Source of the DNA: Trichaptum fuscoviolaceum
Lineage: Eukaryota; Basidiomycota; Agaricomycetes; Hymenochaetales; Trichaptaceae
Length of the DNA: 64,000 nucleotides
Reading direction: 5' to 3'
NCBI GenBank assembly: GCA_910574455.1
Contig: CAJSYZ010000008.1
Location: 2,668,707 to 2,732,706 of the forward strand
Part shown: piece after piece, positions 29,546-40,700 of the stretch
Layout of the letters: every line of letters begins with the position of its first letter
Position numbering within the stretch: position 1 is the stretch's first letter
Notes under the pieces: model-generated
What the model was told of the DNA's origin: nothing
The model's input: only the letters and a program-made list of their open reading frames with translations
Database searches by the model: none
Position numbers and translations under genes: made by a program

Positions 29546-29601
29546 ATGTACTTAGCTATGCTGCAGGAATAATAAAGCCAAAAAAAAAAAAAAAAAAAAA
29601 A
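29546..29601 (+). mobile_element. Very short 5'-truncated LINE 3' end (S1)
   Basis: About 35 bp of LINE 3' terminus (ATGTACTTAGCTATGCTGC...AATAATAAAGCC) plus an A run. Target-primed reverse transcription that stopped almost at once. Confidence 0.7.
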
Positions 29602-29723
29602 GGCACCTCCCGCCCAGTTTCGTAGTTTACCTCGATGACGGGCGCCTCCGTCGTAGATAGGTCATGTACTTAGCTATGCTGCAGGAATAATAAAGCCAAA
29701 AAAAATAAAAAAATAAAAAAAAT
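29602..29723 (+). mobile_element. Short 5'-truncated LINE 3' end (S2)
   Basis: About 95 bp of LINE 3' end from GGCACCTCCCGCCC to AATAATAAAGCC and an A-rich tail, back to back with S1. It starts just after the 3' hairpin. Confidence 0.7.
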
Positions 29724-30541
29724 TGCGCCCAGGCTTCTCTCAATGCGACAGATGCCAGGCGCTTGGTCATTCCAGCAGGGGCTGCAAGGCCCCCATCACA
29801 TGTGCGTATTGCGCCGGCCCGCATGCCACTAAATACCACCGCTCGAAGTGCCCTACCTGCGCTCAGGAAGCTGTCCCAGCTGGCACCCCGTGCTCCCATC
29901 CCCGTCTCTGCGCTAACTGTCAGGGCCCTCATAGATCCACATCTGTGAAGTGCCCTCAGAGGCGTAAGTATGGCCCCTCACCAAACGACGATGAGTCTGA
30001 TTCAGACTCTGATTCGCCCGACGACACTATGGAGTAAGGAGAATGACTGACACAATCCGTGTCCTTCAGTGGATTCATGCTGCCCACTCATTAGCAGCAA
30101 TTCATTCTCTTTTTCCTCTTCTTGCTGACAACCCCCGCCTCCCACACCTATTGCTTATCCAGGAACCACCCTGGTACAAAATTGGTACCCAACCCTCACT
30201 GACTAACCCAGATGGAGATGACGTCTTCAATGTCCCCTCTATTCCAGGTTACGTCCCCTGCCTCCCACCGGCCACCCGTCCGCGAGTGGTTACTTACGTT
30301 TCACGGTCCCTTCCAACACACTCATGGTCTATCGTCGGTGCAGCGTCACATGGCACTGATGTCCTGACTATTGAAGTTCGCTCTACCCACACTGTCCGCC
30401 TCTGCAACTACTATGGCCAGCAGGCGCCAGGAAGGGTAGCCCCAACCCCCACTTACCCAGGTGAGTCGTTTCTCTTCAGTCTCACCCCGGCAATAGCCGC
30501 TTCCCTAACGATTGCTGGCGACTTCAATTGCCGGCATCGCT

Positions 30542-30543
<2 letters not shown>
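29724..30543 (+). pseudogene. LINE copy LN4, piece 1: ORF1 C-terminus and ORF2 endonuclease start
   Basis: Plus strand. ORF1 zinc knuckles from R-P-G-F-S-Q-C-D-R-C. A C-to-T change turns the penultimate Gln codon into a stop (T-M-E-stop). ORF2 starts at 30043 with three extra bases in Q-W-N-A-A, giving Q-W-I-H-A-A, which removes the conserved endonuclease Asn. The piece ends in G-D-F-N, where LN5 is inserted. LN4 continues at 33285. Confidence 0.87.
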
Positions 30544-30572
<29 letters not shown>

Positions 30573-33284
30573 TTATTCCTGCAGCATAGCTAAGTACATG
30601 ACCTATCTACGACGGAGGCGCCCGTCATCGAGGTAAACTACGAAACTGGGCGGGAGGTGCCCGCCACCGAAGGTGGCGGCTAAGTGGGCGCACCGCCTAT
30701 TAAAGAAAGGGAAATGAAGAGGAGAGATTGGTTTACATATCACCACGCCCATGTCAAGGCGCAGGTGAACCTACACTACAAGCACAGACGAAGTTTAGAA
30801 AAGAGGGCGCGTCCGGGCACAGTACCTGGGCGTTAACCTGGGTAAAGCACCGTTCTGTCTGGGATCGCTGGTGCCTCATACAGAAAAGAGAAGTAAGTTG
30901 CATCAAAGATCAAGAGGGGGGTCTGAAACGTGACCGTTAAAATCAAAAGATCCGGGTCCGTGTCCTGAGTGCGTGGTCCAAGGGCGCGCCGTACGTACAC
31001 ACGAAGGGTCGTCAGGTCCATGTCCTGGTCGGTTGGGAGGCCATCTAGCTCCATCATCGCAAATGCAAGGCGGATGGCAGCTGAGGTGCGCTGAGTGGGG
31101 CGGTCGAGATGCCTAGTGAACTTAAGCCACTTGCGAATCACGTCGATAAGGGGTTCATCTGCCCATTCTGTATGGTGGGCTGGGAGTGGGGTGCCTTTAG
31201 GCCAGACCTTTCCAATCCAAGGGCGGAATGTCTCGCAACCACCGAGTATGTGGGCGGCGGTCTGGGCGGGCCAAGGGGGATGGTTGTGCCAACGACAGTA
31301 GGTGATCAGGCCATTTCTGCGCCTATATTCTGGGCTCATGCGCATCCAGTACGCCCCAAAGGGGCCAGCGCAGCAGAGGACTTGAGCAACTGCTGAAATC
31401 TCAGCGCGGGGGTAGGTGTCCGACATCTCCATGAGTGCGCGCGGACGACGTTTTGGTGGGCCTGTGATTGCCAAGTACTTGTCGGCAGTGGAGGCAGTGG
31501 CGTGGGCGAGGTGGTCCTCCCATTGCTTCTGGGCGTTGAGGGTGTTCTGCTCGCGGAGGGCGGATATCGAAGGCAGGGAAGATGAGGGTGGCAGTTCTGT
31601 GGCTTTCTTTGCCTCTTCATCAGCCCACTCGTTTCCTGGAACGCCTGAGTGACCCGGGCACCAGTGAAACTCGATTTTGAGGTTGGGGTGAATGTCCAGC
31701 AGGTTGGTGATGCCTGCTTTCCAAGCGAGTAGAAGGTGGGCGCCAGGCGCTGAAGGCCAGTCGCGGACAAGGCGGAGGGCAGTTAGCGAGTCTGACATGA
31801 AGACAATGGACTCCACTTCCAGGAGGTGGCGGCCGAAGTGAGAGGCAGCCCAAGCTGGAGCAGACGCAAGGGAGAAGATCTCAGCGTCAGTGGCAGTGGC
31901 GATTTTGGGGGAAGCGCAGTGTCTGAAGCCCAAGCGATGGTGACCGCGCATAGCGAAATGGCTGAGCCAGACTTGTGCTCGAGTCTGGAGCCGTCCGTGA
32001 AGATCTGGACGGAGGATGTGGTGCACAGAGAGTTGGCAGATGAGACAAACGCCTGGCGAGTGTCAGTGTCAACGGGACCGGCAGGGATGGCAAATTTGAG
32101 GCGTCCTCCAGCAAAGGCAAGTGGATCCTCCCAGGGAGAGTGTGTGTACGCGGGGACCTGTTGGGCAATCGGGACACGGTCGGCAAGCGAAGAAGAATAC
32201 AGGCGTGGTTTTTGTGCTGCAGGAATAGCACGTCTACCTACAGAATGAGGAGTGCGCCAAAGGCGAAGAGCATGATTAGTTTTAAGATAATTGAAATAAA
32301 ACTGAAACGGGGGCATAGAGCAAAGATAATTGGTGCTTAGCGGTGAAGCGCCTCGGTAGACACCAAGGATCCACCTGCAAGCGGTGTTTTGGACACCCTG
32401 TAGACGAGCCACAAGGGTCTTCTGGCGGGTGCCAGTGTACCAAACCGGCGCAGCCCATGCGAGGACTGTTCTGACGCAGGCTGAGTAAAGCTGGCGAAGG
32501 TTGAGGGCGGACATGCCTCGCTCTGTGTTGGCGAGCAGGCGAATGGCGGCGAGTGTTGAGAGGCCCTTGGAGCGCATGCGCTCAACATGGGGTTTGAAAG
32601 ACAAGGCCGGATCCCACCAGATCCCCAACCACCGAAGTGGGATGGAGGGCTTAATGAGAGTGTCCTCGTCGAGTTGGACGCCCCGGGAGTCCCAGCCGCG
32701 ATATCTGTGGCGACGCCCAGGGGGGTGGAAATGGAGGAGCTCGGTCTTCGCGGTCTCGATGTTGAGATTGATGTCGTTGAAGTTCGAGTTGAGGTGGTGA
32801 TAAGCGCCTACTAAGTTCCTGCAGTTGGCGGTGACTGATGAGCCAGTGATGGCAATCATGTGGTCGTCGACGTATGCTAGGAGCTCGCAGTCAGGGTGGC
32901 GGAACCGCTGAATCGCAATAGCTGCAAAAAGAGTGGAGAGAATGGGTGAGACAGGGGAGCCCTGAGGCGTCCCAAAGTCCGGTTTGCGGACGCTAGGGAG
33001 TGTGGTGCCATCAAAAGAGATAGCAGCCTCCCGCCCGGTCATGAAAGATAGGCACCAATCCGCCATGTCTGGCGAACAGCCTAACTCCAAGAGCCGGTGG
33101 TGGAGGTGTTGTGGATGGACCGAGTCAAAGAAGCCTTGTATGTCCACCGCTAGGACAGAACACACTTTGTCTTCCGACTGGGCTTTCTCCACAATCTGTA
33201 AAAGGCGTTGGGCGGCATCATAGACAGAATGCCCTTGACGACCGCCATACTGGTTTGGGGGAAGCCAGTTCTGGGTGTTAGCCA
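30544..33284 (-). mobile_element. 5'-truncated LINE copy LN5 inside LN4
   Basis: Minus-strand LINE with T run 30544-30571, flanked by the 14-bp duplication GCCGGCATCGCTCC (30530-30543 and 33285-33298). It holds the 3' UTR (hairpin 30661-30679) and the ORF2 C-terminal two-thirds, broken by small deletions near 31957 and 30946. Otherwise it looks almost identical to LN3 (23151-25900), so both are young. Confidence 0.93.
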
Positions 33285-35373
33285 GCCGGCATCGCTCCTG
33301 GTCAGAGTTGCCATGTTCCAATGCCGAGTCAAACAGGGGGCAACCCTTGGATGACTTCTTCCGAGAGCATGGACATGAGCCTGCCCATCACCCAGATGTG
33401 GATACTCATCCGGGTAAAGATGGGCCGCGTTGTCCAATTGATATGGTCTGGACTGCGCCCAACGTCCCACCAGAGCAGGTGATGGACACATTCACCATCT
33501 CCCACTCCGCTCTCTCAGACCACACCCTACTCACATGGGAGGTGCCAGTTGGACCATTTGTCCACCTTCCACGGCCCCCCAGACTGTCTAATGATGACAG
33601 AGAGGCGTGGTGTGCTACTGCCTTTCCCTTGCTGCATGAGGCGTTCGCGCTTCCTGCGTCAGACAAGGCTGAACTAGATGCCAAAGCCAAAGCCATCCAA
33701 TCTGCAATGGTGGCGGCGATGGAATCAATGACTAAACCCAGAAAGCGCTCCAAGACAGAGGTCCCATGGTGGTCCCCTGAGTGCTCATCCTCACTCGCGG
33801 CAATTAAGGACGCCCCTACCGCCCGTTTGCGCGCCGCTGCTAAACGCGCCTTCAAAGCCACTACCAGAGCAGCGCGTTGCGTGTTCTATGCAGAACAGGT
33901 GAAAGACGCCAATTCCACCAACATCTGGAGCTGGGCCAAGCATGGCCTCGGCATCCGCCCTACTCCTGTGCCTTCGCTGAGGAAACCAGATGGCACCTTC
34001 ACCACCACTGAGCAGGAGAAAGCTGAGTTGTTCCATTCTACCTACTTTCCTCCTCCCCCACCACTTCCAGCAGCGGGCTTACGCCCGCTGCCCCCACCTT
34101 CTGCAGCGGCGCCTCCCATACTCATGAAAGAGCTTATGGACGCCCTGGCCGGCACCTCCAACTTGTCTGCTCCTGGCCCCTCGGGCGTTGGATACCGTCC
34201 CCTCAAATGGGTGATTGGATCCTTCGCTAAGGAGGTGCTATCTTTGTTCAACGACTGTCTGCGCTTGGGCCACCACCCAGCGTGCTGGCGGATAACAAAG
34301 GTAGTAATGCTCAGGAAGCCAAACAAGAAGGACCAATTCTCTCCTCGGTCTTACAGACCGATTACTCTTGAGGAGACCTTAGGGAAACTCCTTGAGAAGA
34401 TTCTTGCTAACCGTCTCCAGTTTCTGGCTAACACCCAGAACTGGCTTCCCCCAAACCAGTATGGCGGTCGTCAAGGGCACTCTGTCTATGACGCCGCCCA
34501 ACGCCTCTTACAGATTGTGGAGAAAGCCCAGTCGGAAGACAAAGTGTGTTCTGTCCTAGCGGTGGACATACAAGGCTTCTTTGACTCGGTCCATCCACAA
34601 CACCTCCACCACCGGCTCTTGGAGTTAGGTTGCTCGCCAGACATGGCGGACTGGTGCCTTTCTTTCATGACCGGGCGGGAGGCTGCTATCTCTTTTGATG
34701 GCACCACACTCCCTAGCGTCCGTAAACCGGACTTCGGGACGCCTCAGGGCTCCCCTGTCTCACCCATTCTCTCCACCCTTTTTGCAGCTATTGCGATTCA
34801 GCGGTTCCGCCACCCTGACTGCAAGCTCCTAGCATACGTCGACGACCACATGATTGCCATCACTGGCTCATCAGTCACCGCCAACTGCAGGAACTTAGTA
34901 GGCGCTTACCACCACCTCAACTCGCTCTTCAACGACATCAATCTCAACATCGAGACCGCAAAGACCGAGCTCCTCCATTTCCACCCCCCTGGGCGTCGCC
35001 AAATATATCGTGGCTGGGATTCCCGGGGCGTCCAACTCGACGAGGACACTCTCATTAAGCCCTCCATCCCACTTCGATGGTTGGGGATCTGGTGGGATCC
35101 GGCCTTGTCTTTCAAACCCCATGTTGAGCGCATGCGCTCCAAGGGCCTCTCAACACTCGCCGCCATTCGCCTGCTCGCCAACACAGAGCGGGGCATGTCA
35201 GCCCTTAACCTTCGCCAGCTTTACTCAGCCTGCGTCAGAACAGTCCTCGCATGGGCTGCGCCGGTTTGGTACACTGGCACCCGCCAGAAGACCCTTGTGG
35301 CTTGTCTACAGGGTGTCCAAAACACCGCTTGCAGGTGGATCCTTGGTGTCTACCGAGGCGCTTCACCGCTAAG
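33285..35373 (+). pseudogene. LINE copy LN4, piece 2: ORF2 endonuclease end to RT
   Basis: Continues piece 1 after removal of LN5 and one target-site copy. It reads R-H-R-S-W-S-E-L, S-D-H, G-T-P-Q-G-S-P, Y-V-D-D and on to V-Y-R-G-A-S-P-L, where T1 cuts it. Open throughout this piece. Confidence 0.9.
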
Positions 35374-35447
35374 GAGCCGTACCAACTAATAATCTTATAG
35401 AATTGCGGTAATTATCACAACCCGTTTGTATAGTTATCGCGATAACG
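35374..35447 (+). repeat. Left terminal inverted repeat of T1
   Basis: About 74 bp, pairs with 45385-45458. Contains the core TTGCGGTAATTATC also found at both ends of T2. Confidence 0.82.
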
Positions 35448-35862
35448 GAATCATGGCTTTTTTGCGCTGCGCGGCAGCTTAATGCCGGGATGCCGCCTCA
35501 CGGCACCTCACGGCACCCATCCCGCATCAGGGACCAGGCCAAATTCGGTAACATGGCTTGGTTCTGATTACTGGCGCAATTATGCTGCATTAATTAAACT
35601 ACCGGGGCCTAGCCCCTCGCAATTTGATATAAAATACCTTGATCTTAGCACAGTATGTTAATCTTTTTAATTTGCAATATGACGTAGCCATTAATTCACA
35701 ATAAATGTTGCAACACAGCGCAAAAGTAAGCGCCAGCGCTTACTACGGTGTCGTGCGCGTCGTCCGCCTTTGTCCTTTTCTCCCACTTTCACGACCACTG
35801 CGTCGTCTCTCTCTCTCTTCGTCTTATTTCTCTTCTTTTATAACTTATGCTAGAAGGATGTT

Positions 35863-36177
35863 AACGCAATCTAGCTTGCGTAGGAGCACAAGAGGAAGGC
35901 CGTAAATGCGGCAGGTGCGTCTAACCAAATCCTGCACTTCTTGCCGTTTCAACTTACCATTACCTTTGACATAGCCTACAGGTGCAGCGCGAGCGCGCGA
36001 CGCGAACTTTCAACCTCGTCTTCATTGCACGGGCGACAAAAATACCACGGGACTTGTTCCATTCCCGTCGCTCCTCCGCTCTCCCAAATCCGAGGACGAC
36101 AAGCGCAACACTTGCCGCAGCGCCAACAGCAAGAGTCACCCGTCTCTGCTCCTTCAGCGGCTCTGTTGCTCTTTTTG
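35863..36177 (+). pseudogene. 5' end of an unidentified spliced gene in T1
   Basis: Shared with T2 (49537-49779 and leftwards). A pyrimidine-rich upstream stretch is followed by ATG (M-L-T-Q-S-S-L-R-R), then a region aligned to the T2 intron (here about 35914-35980, ending TACAG), then a frame containing R-S-S-A-L-P-N-P. This exon region runs straight into an ESS2-like frame at 36178, so the element holds a fused piece of two genes. I cannot name the first one. Confidence 0.4.
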
Positions 36178-36640
36178 CAAGAGATTTCTTCCCTTCTCTG
36201 GCCCACCTTGACGCAACCAACAATTACCTTGATGCTCTGCGGTCAGGGAATCCAAACCTTATCAATACGTCTGTCAAGCACTTGCATTCAATTGCAACAC
36301 CAGCTACTGTGAGATACCAGCCACAGCAGATACCCTCACTGACATTGTAAGCTGCAGGTCCTTCAGATACGTCTCAGTACCTCACCGCGCCCCCACCGCT
36401 GGTCCTAGCATCGAGAGGCCCCGAAAGCGCGCACGGTATGGCCCGAACATCAGCCTTGATGTGTCCCAAGCAAGGTACACATCAGACGACAACGCAAGCT
36501 TCACGCAAATACTACATGACGAGAACAATCGGCGGCGCGAGAGATACGGCTATGAGGGGGATGCACAGAGGCGCGTTGAGGCACAGCGAGACAGGATAAT
36601 TCAGGCGAAGATGAGGATTTGCATCTGTGTGCAGTGTTGA
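36178..36640 (+). pseudogene. ESS2/DGCR14-family splicing factor fragment captured in T1
   Basis: Two open blocks of a nuclear spliceosome-associated protein. Block 1 (36178-36351) reads A-R-D-F-F-P-S-L-A-H-L-D-A-T-N-N-Y-L-D-A-L, the ESS2 N-terminal signature. Block 2 (36395-36640) reads R-P-R-K-R-A-R-Y, then S-L-D-V-S-Q-A-R-Y-T-S-D-D-N-A-S-F-T-Q-I-L and R-R-R-E-R-Y-G-Y. Spacing and order fit the family. A stop and a frame change separate the blocks, and the C-terminal part is missing. It is absent from T2, so it was gained by T1 or lost by T2. Confidence 0.68.
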
Positions 36641-36849
36641 TCACGAAGATCCCACACAGATGCAAAGGCTCATCCTAATATGCTTGTTCTCTTTTCTTCG
36701 TATTAAAATTATGTATATTATTACTCTAATACAATCTCTAATATATATACACTCGAAATATGACAAAATTGTGAGCAAGGAGTGAATCATACAATTTTTG
36801 GACGTTGTCGAAGGTGTCCTTCGACATGTCTACGTCCTCAGAGCATGTC
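36641..36849. other. T1 AT-rich spacer before the gypsy insertion
   Basis: No gene. Aligned with T2 48820-49020 in reverse. The last 5 bp (ATGTC, 36845-36849) are the gypsy target duplication. Confidence 0.6.
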
Positions 36850-37425
36850 TGTTACGACCTAGAGTGGTTCCTTCGCTTTCGAGACCCTGAATCGGACACA
36901 GACGACGATCGGACGCAATGAGCGGTGGTTCTCACTCTGAGAAGCACTTTACAAGTCAATTAAGCTATTCTACACATCAGAGCTAAAGATAAACACATCA
37001 CCTGAGAAGCACTTTACAAGAGGCCAAAAGTGGAGTGCTTCGCAGGGGGATCCGCGGTTTTGATGAACAAAGGTAAAAACTATACAGTACCAAGCCACTG
37101 GACCCTGATCCGACTAGGTCCGACCTATACCGCTGACGTAAGTCGGAGTTCGGGGTCCCGCTCTAGTCGGGGTCCCGCATCGGTAGAGCGGAGGTTCGAG
37201 TCGGAGTGGCGGAAGAAAGAAAGAAAAGAGAATTGCTTGCAGGGCGCTTGTCCTAGCGGCCTGCAAACATACAGGCAAGTAATCTACGCAAAAAGGAAGA
37301 GAATCGGAGTCAAAGAAAGTCCGGTTTCGGACCGGACATGTCGGGGATCCGACTCGGAGTATGATCGTAAAAGAAAATAAAGGAAAAATAAAAGAAATAA
37401 AATAACCTGAGGCGGATTCCTGACA
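36850..37425 (-). repeat. 3' LTR of gypsy-2
   Basis: 576 bp, TGTTACG...CCTGACA. Many TCCGA/TCGGA pentamers in the U3 part. Confidence 0.94.
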
Positions 37426-37437
37426 TTATCCCCCTCC
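37426..37437 (-). promoter_or_regulatory. Polypurine tract of gypsy-2
   Basis: Minus-strand GGAGGGGGATAA directly before the 3' LTR. Confidence 0.75.
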
Positions 37438-37467
37438 AAGGGCGCTCCTAAAGAGCGCGCGCGTTCG

Positions 37468-37740
37468 TTAGCGAATGGCGTCGGGGTACCGACGATAGAA
37501 CTTTCGGATAACGGCGGGGGCATGCTCCATGTCCGCGGCATCGATCCATTGGTCTTCCTCGGGTCCATAGCCTTTCCAGCGAACCAAATACTGCAGAGTC
37601 CGACCTCGACCGCTTCGGCGCGAATTAAGGACTTCGGATACTTCGTATTCGACGTCGCCGTCAACGTTTACGGGCTCTGGCGGTGTCTGGACGCGACCAG
37701 GAATAGTGTCCGGTGTATACTTCGTGAGAAGCGACACCAT
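37468..37740 (-). CDS. Chromodomain at the end of gypsy-2 integrase, out of frame with pol
   Basis: Frame of 90 codons: V-S-L-L-T-K-Y-T-P-D, then the chromodomain Y-E-V-S-E-V-L-N-S-R-R, Y-L-V-R-W-K-G-Y-G, E-D-Q-W-I and a C-terminal helix. In chromoviruses this module follows the integrase and steers integration to marked chromatin. Here the pol frame reaches H-P-V-F-H and then leaves it; one base too many (CCATGGTG where CCATGTG or similar is expected) puts the chromodomain in another frame. It is either a mutation, an assembly error, or expressed separately from the ATG at 37740. Confidence 0.82.
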   Translation of the reverse strand: MVSLLTKYTPDTIPGRVQTPPEPVNVDGDVEYEVSEVLNSRRSGRGRTLQYLVRWKGYGPEEDQWIDAADMEHAPAVIRKFYRRYPDAIR

Positions 37741-40700
37741 GGAACACTGGGTGAATCCGCATAGTCGGGGGCAGCTGAAGCTCGTAATTCAAGAGTCCGA
37801 TCTTCCGCAAAACCGTGTAGGGTCCGAGTCTCCGCGGATTCAGCTTGCGCGTGCCCGGTATTGCGATATTCCGTGCGTCGAGCCATACCTTGTCTCCTGG
37901 TCGGATGTCCGGCGTGTCTGCATGTCCCTGGTCGTAGTACCGCTTCATCCGCTCCGCTGCGACTTCGAGAGCCGCGCGAGCGTCCTCCTGAGCCTTCTGA
38001 AGCAGGTCGAGTCGGTCATCCGCAGCTGGTACCGTCGAAAGTCCGGCACTCGGTACAATGGTGAACTCGGGGTCGTATCCATACAACAGCGCGAAGGGAG
38101 ACACCTTGGTAGCGGAGTGCGCTCGAGTGTTGTGCGCAAACTCCGCCATGGGCAGTAACTCCGACCAATTTTCCTGTCGGACGTCAGTAAACGCGCGGAG
38201 ATACTGTTCCAACTCCTGGTTCACCCGCTCGGTCTGACCGTCCGTTTGCGGGTGGAAGGATGTCGACGTTGCGCCCTCAATACCGAGTCGGTGGAGTACC
38301 GCCTTCATAAACCGGGACACGAACTGTGTACCCCGGTCCGAAATGACTTTGCGCGGCGTGCCATGGTGTTTCCAGACTTCGGACACAAACAAGTCGGCCG
38401 TCCGCGCGGAGTCAATGTCTGAAGTCGTCGGTATGAAGTGTGCCTGCTTGGTGAGTCGGTCTACAACCACAAAGATGGCGTCGTATTCGCCAGACTGCGG
38501 CAGCTGTGTGATGAAGTCGCATGAAATGACCTGCCACGGTCCGTCTGGTACTTCGTTGGGCTGAAGCGGACCCACCGGACGTTGCGGGATGTTCTTCGTC
38601 CGCATACAAGTGTCACAGCCCGACACGTACCGCTCGACGAATGTAGACATACCAGGCCACCAGTAGTTCCGACTCACCAGCTCGTAGGTCTTCCAACGAC
38701 CCGGATGTCCGACCGGAAGCGAATCGTGGTGTAACTTGACGATATCGCGGCGGATCTCCTCGTCCTTCGGCACATAGACCTTACCCCGGTACAGCAGCAG
38801 CCCATCCTCCGTGTTCCACTCCTCCAAATCGTTCGCCAGCGCGCGCGGAGCCCCTTCCTTCACCTTCTCAATCGCCTCGACCAATTCCTCATCAAACCTC
38901 TCGGACTCCCGAATCCTTCGCAACAACTCCGTATCCCCCTCTGCCCGGACCATCCCTCGTCGCATCGCCAACGTATAGAAGCGGTTCGTGTCCAGCAGGA
39001 CCTTGTTCGTATTGTCCGGTCCGTCAGGACGAAGATCTTCGCGCCTGGACAAGGCATCCGGCTTTCCACCAAGTCGGCCGGGGCGGTGACGGATCAGAAA
39101 GTCAAAACGGCTAAGGAACAAGCTCCAGCGGGCCTGGCGTCTCGTAAGGTTTCGGGCTTCCGCAAAGAAGAGCAGGTTGCGGTGGTCCGACACAATATCA
39201 ATTTTGTGCGGACTTCCTTCGAGATAGTGCCGCCACTCGTCCAAGGCTCGGACTATGGCTAACAGCTCCTTGTCGTGGATCTCGTAGTTCCTTTCTGCAT
39301 CACCCAGGGACTTCGAATAGTAGGCCACTGGGTGGATGTCACCATCTGTTCCTATCTGCGAAAGTACCGCTCCGGTCGCAAAGTCCGAAGCATCACATTC
39401 GAGGATGAAGGGTTTCTCGAGGTCGGGCATCGCGAGGACCGGTGCCTCCGCAAACTTCTTCTTCAGACCATCGAAGGACTCTTGCTGGCGGGTAGTCCAG
39501 CGCCACTGGACATCCTTCCGCAACAATTCGGTCATGGGAACCGCCAGCTTCGAGAAGTCCTTGATAAAACGTCGGTAGAAGTTTGCGAACCCCAAGAAAG
39601 CCTGAATGTCCTTCACCTTCGCCGGAGTCGGCCAGTCGGCCACCGCTTCGACCTTCTTCGGATCCATCGAGATAATCCCAGAGCCAATGATCATACCCAA
39701 GTACTCGATGGAGTCCTTGTGGAACTCGCACTTTTCAGGCTTACAGAACAGGTCGTACTTTTCCAAACGTCGGAGTACCTCCTTAACGTGTTCCTCGTGC
39801 TCCGACTCGTTCTCCGAAAAAATGCAGATGTCATCGAGGTAGATAATGACAATAACATCCAGCATATCCTTGAAGAGCTCGTTCATCATCCGCTGAAACG
39901 TAGCGGGTGCGTTCGTAAGTCCGAAAGTCATAACGGTTGGTTCGAAGTGGCCCTCCTGAGTCCGAAAAGCGGCCTTCCACTCGTCGCCTTCCTTGATGCG
40001 GATATTGTTGTATCCGGCCCGCAAGTCGAGCTTGGTGAAAACGCGGGCCTTCTTCAAGGAATCGATGAGTTCTGTGGTCAGGGGAAGCGGGTACCGATTT
40101 TTGACGGTGATCTCGTTGAGTTTTCGGTAGTCGACAACCATCCGAAGCGATCCGTCCTTCTTTTTGATGAAGAAGACCGGAGCAGCGGCGGGGGACTTCG
40201 ACGGACGGATGTAGCCCTTGCGGAGGTTCTCCTCAATGAACTCCTTCAAGGCTGCACGTTCCGCCGGTGCCATAGGATAGATCTTGCTGTACGAAGGGGT
40301 CGATCCGGGCTCCAAGTCGATCGCATGGTCGAACGGCTTCCTCTCGGGCAACCGTTCGGCCTCTGACTTCGAAAACACCTTCGCAAACTCGCGGTACTGC
40401 GGGGGGACCATCTCCTCGAAGGACTTGTCACCCTCCTTCACTGCCGACTTCTCCGCAATCGCCTGCGACCAGGTATACGAGGCCGCAACTTTATGCACAA
40501 AGTCCGGATCGTCCGCCACATAGAACTGCTCCGCATCATGGTAGATGTCCATGTACTTTTCGGAGTACCGAAATCCGGGGGGAATCTTCGCAAGGTCGTC
40601 AGACTCACTGTCCGACTCATCTGAATCATCACCGACTTCCGCAACGCAGACTCTCGCATGGGGCTGCGGTCGCGGTCGCATCTGTCGACTGTTCTTGCAC

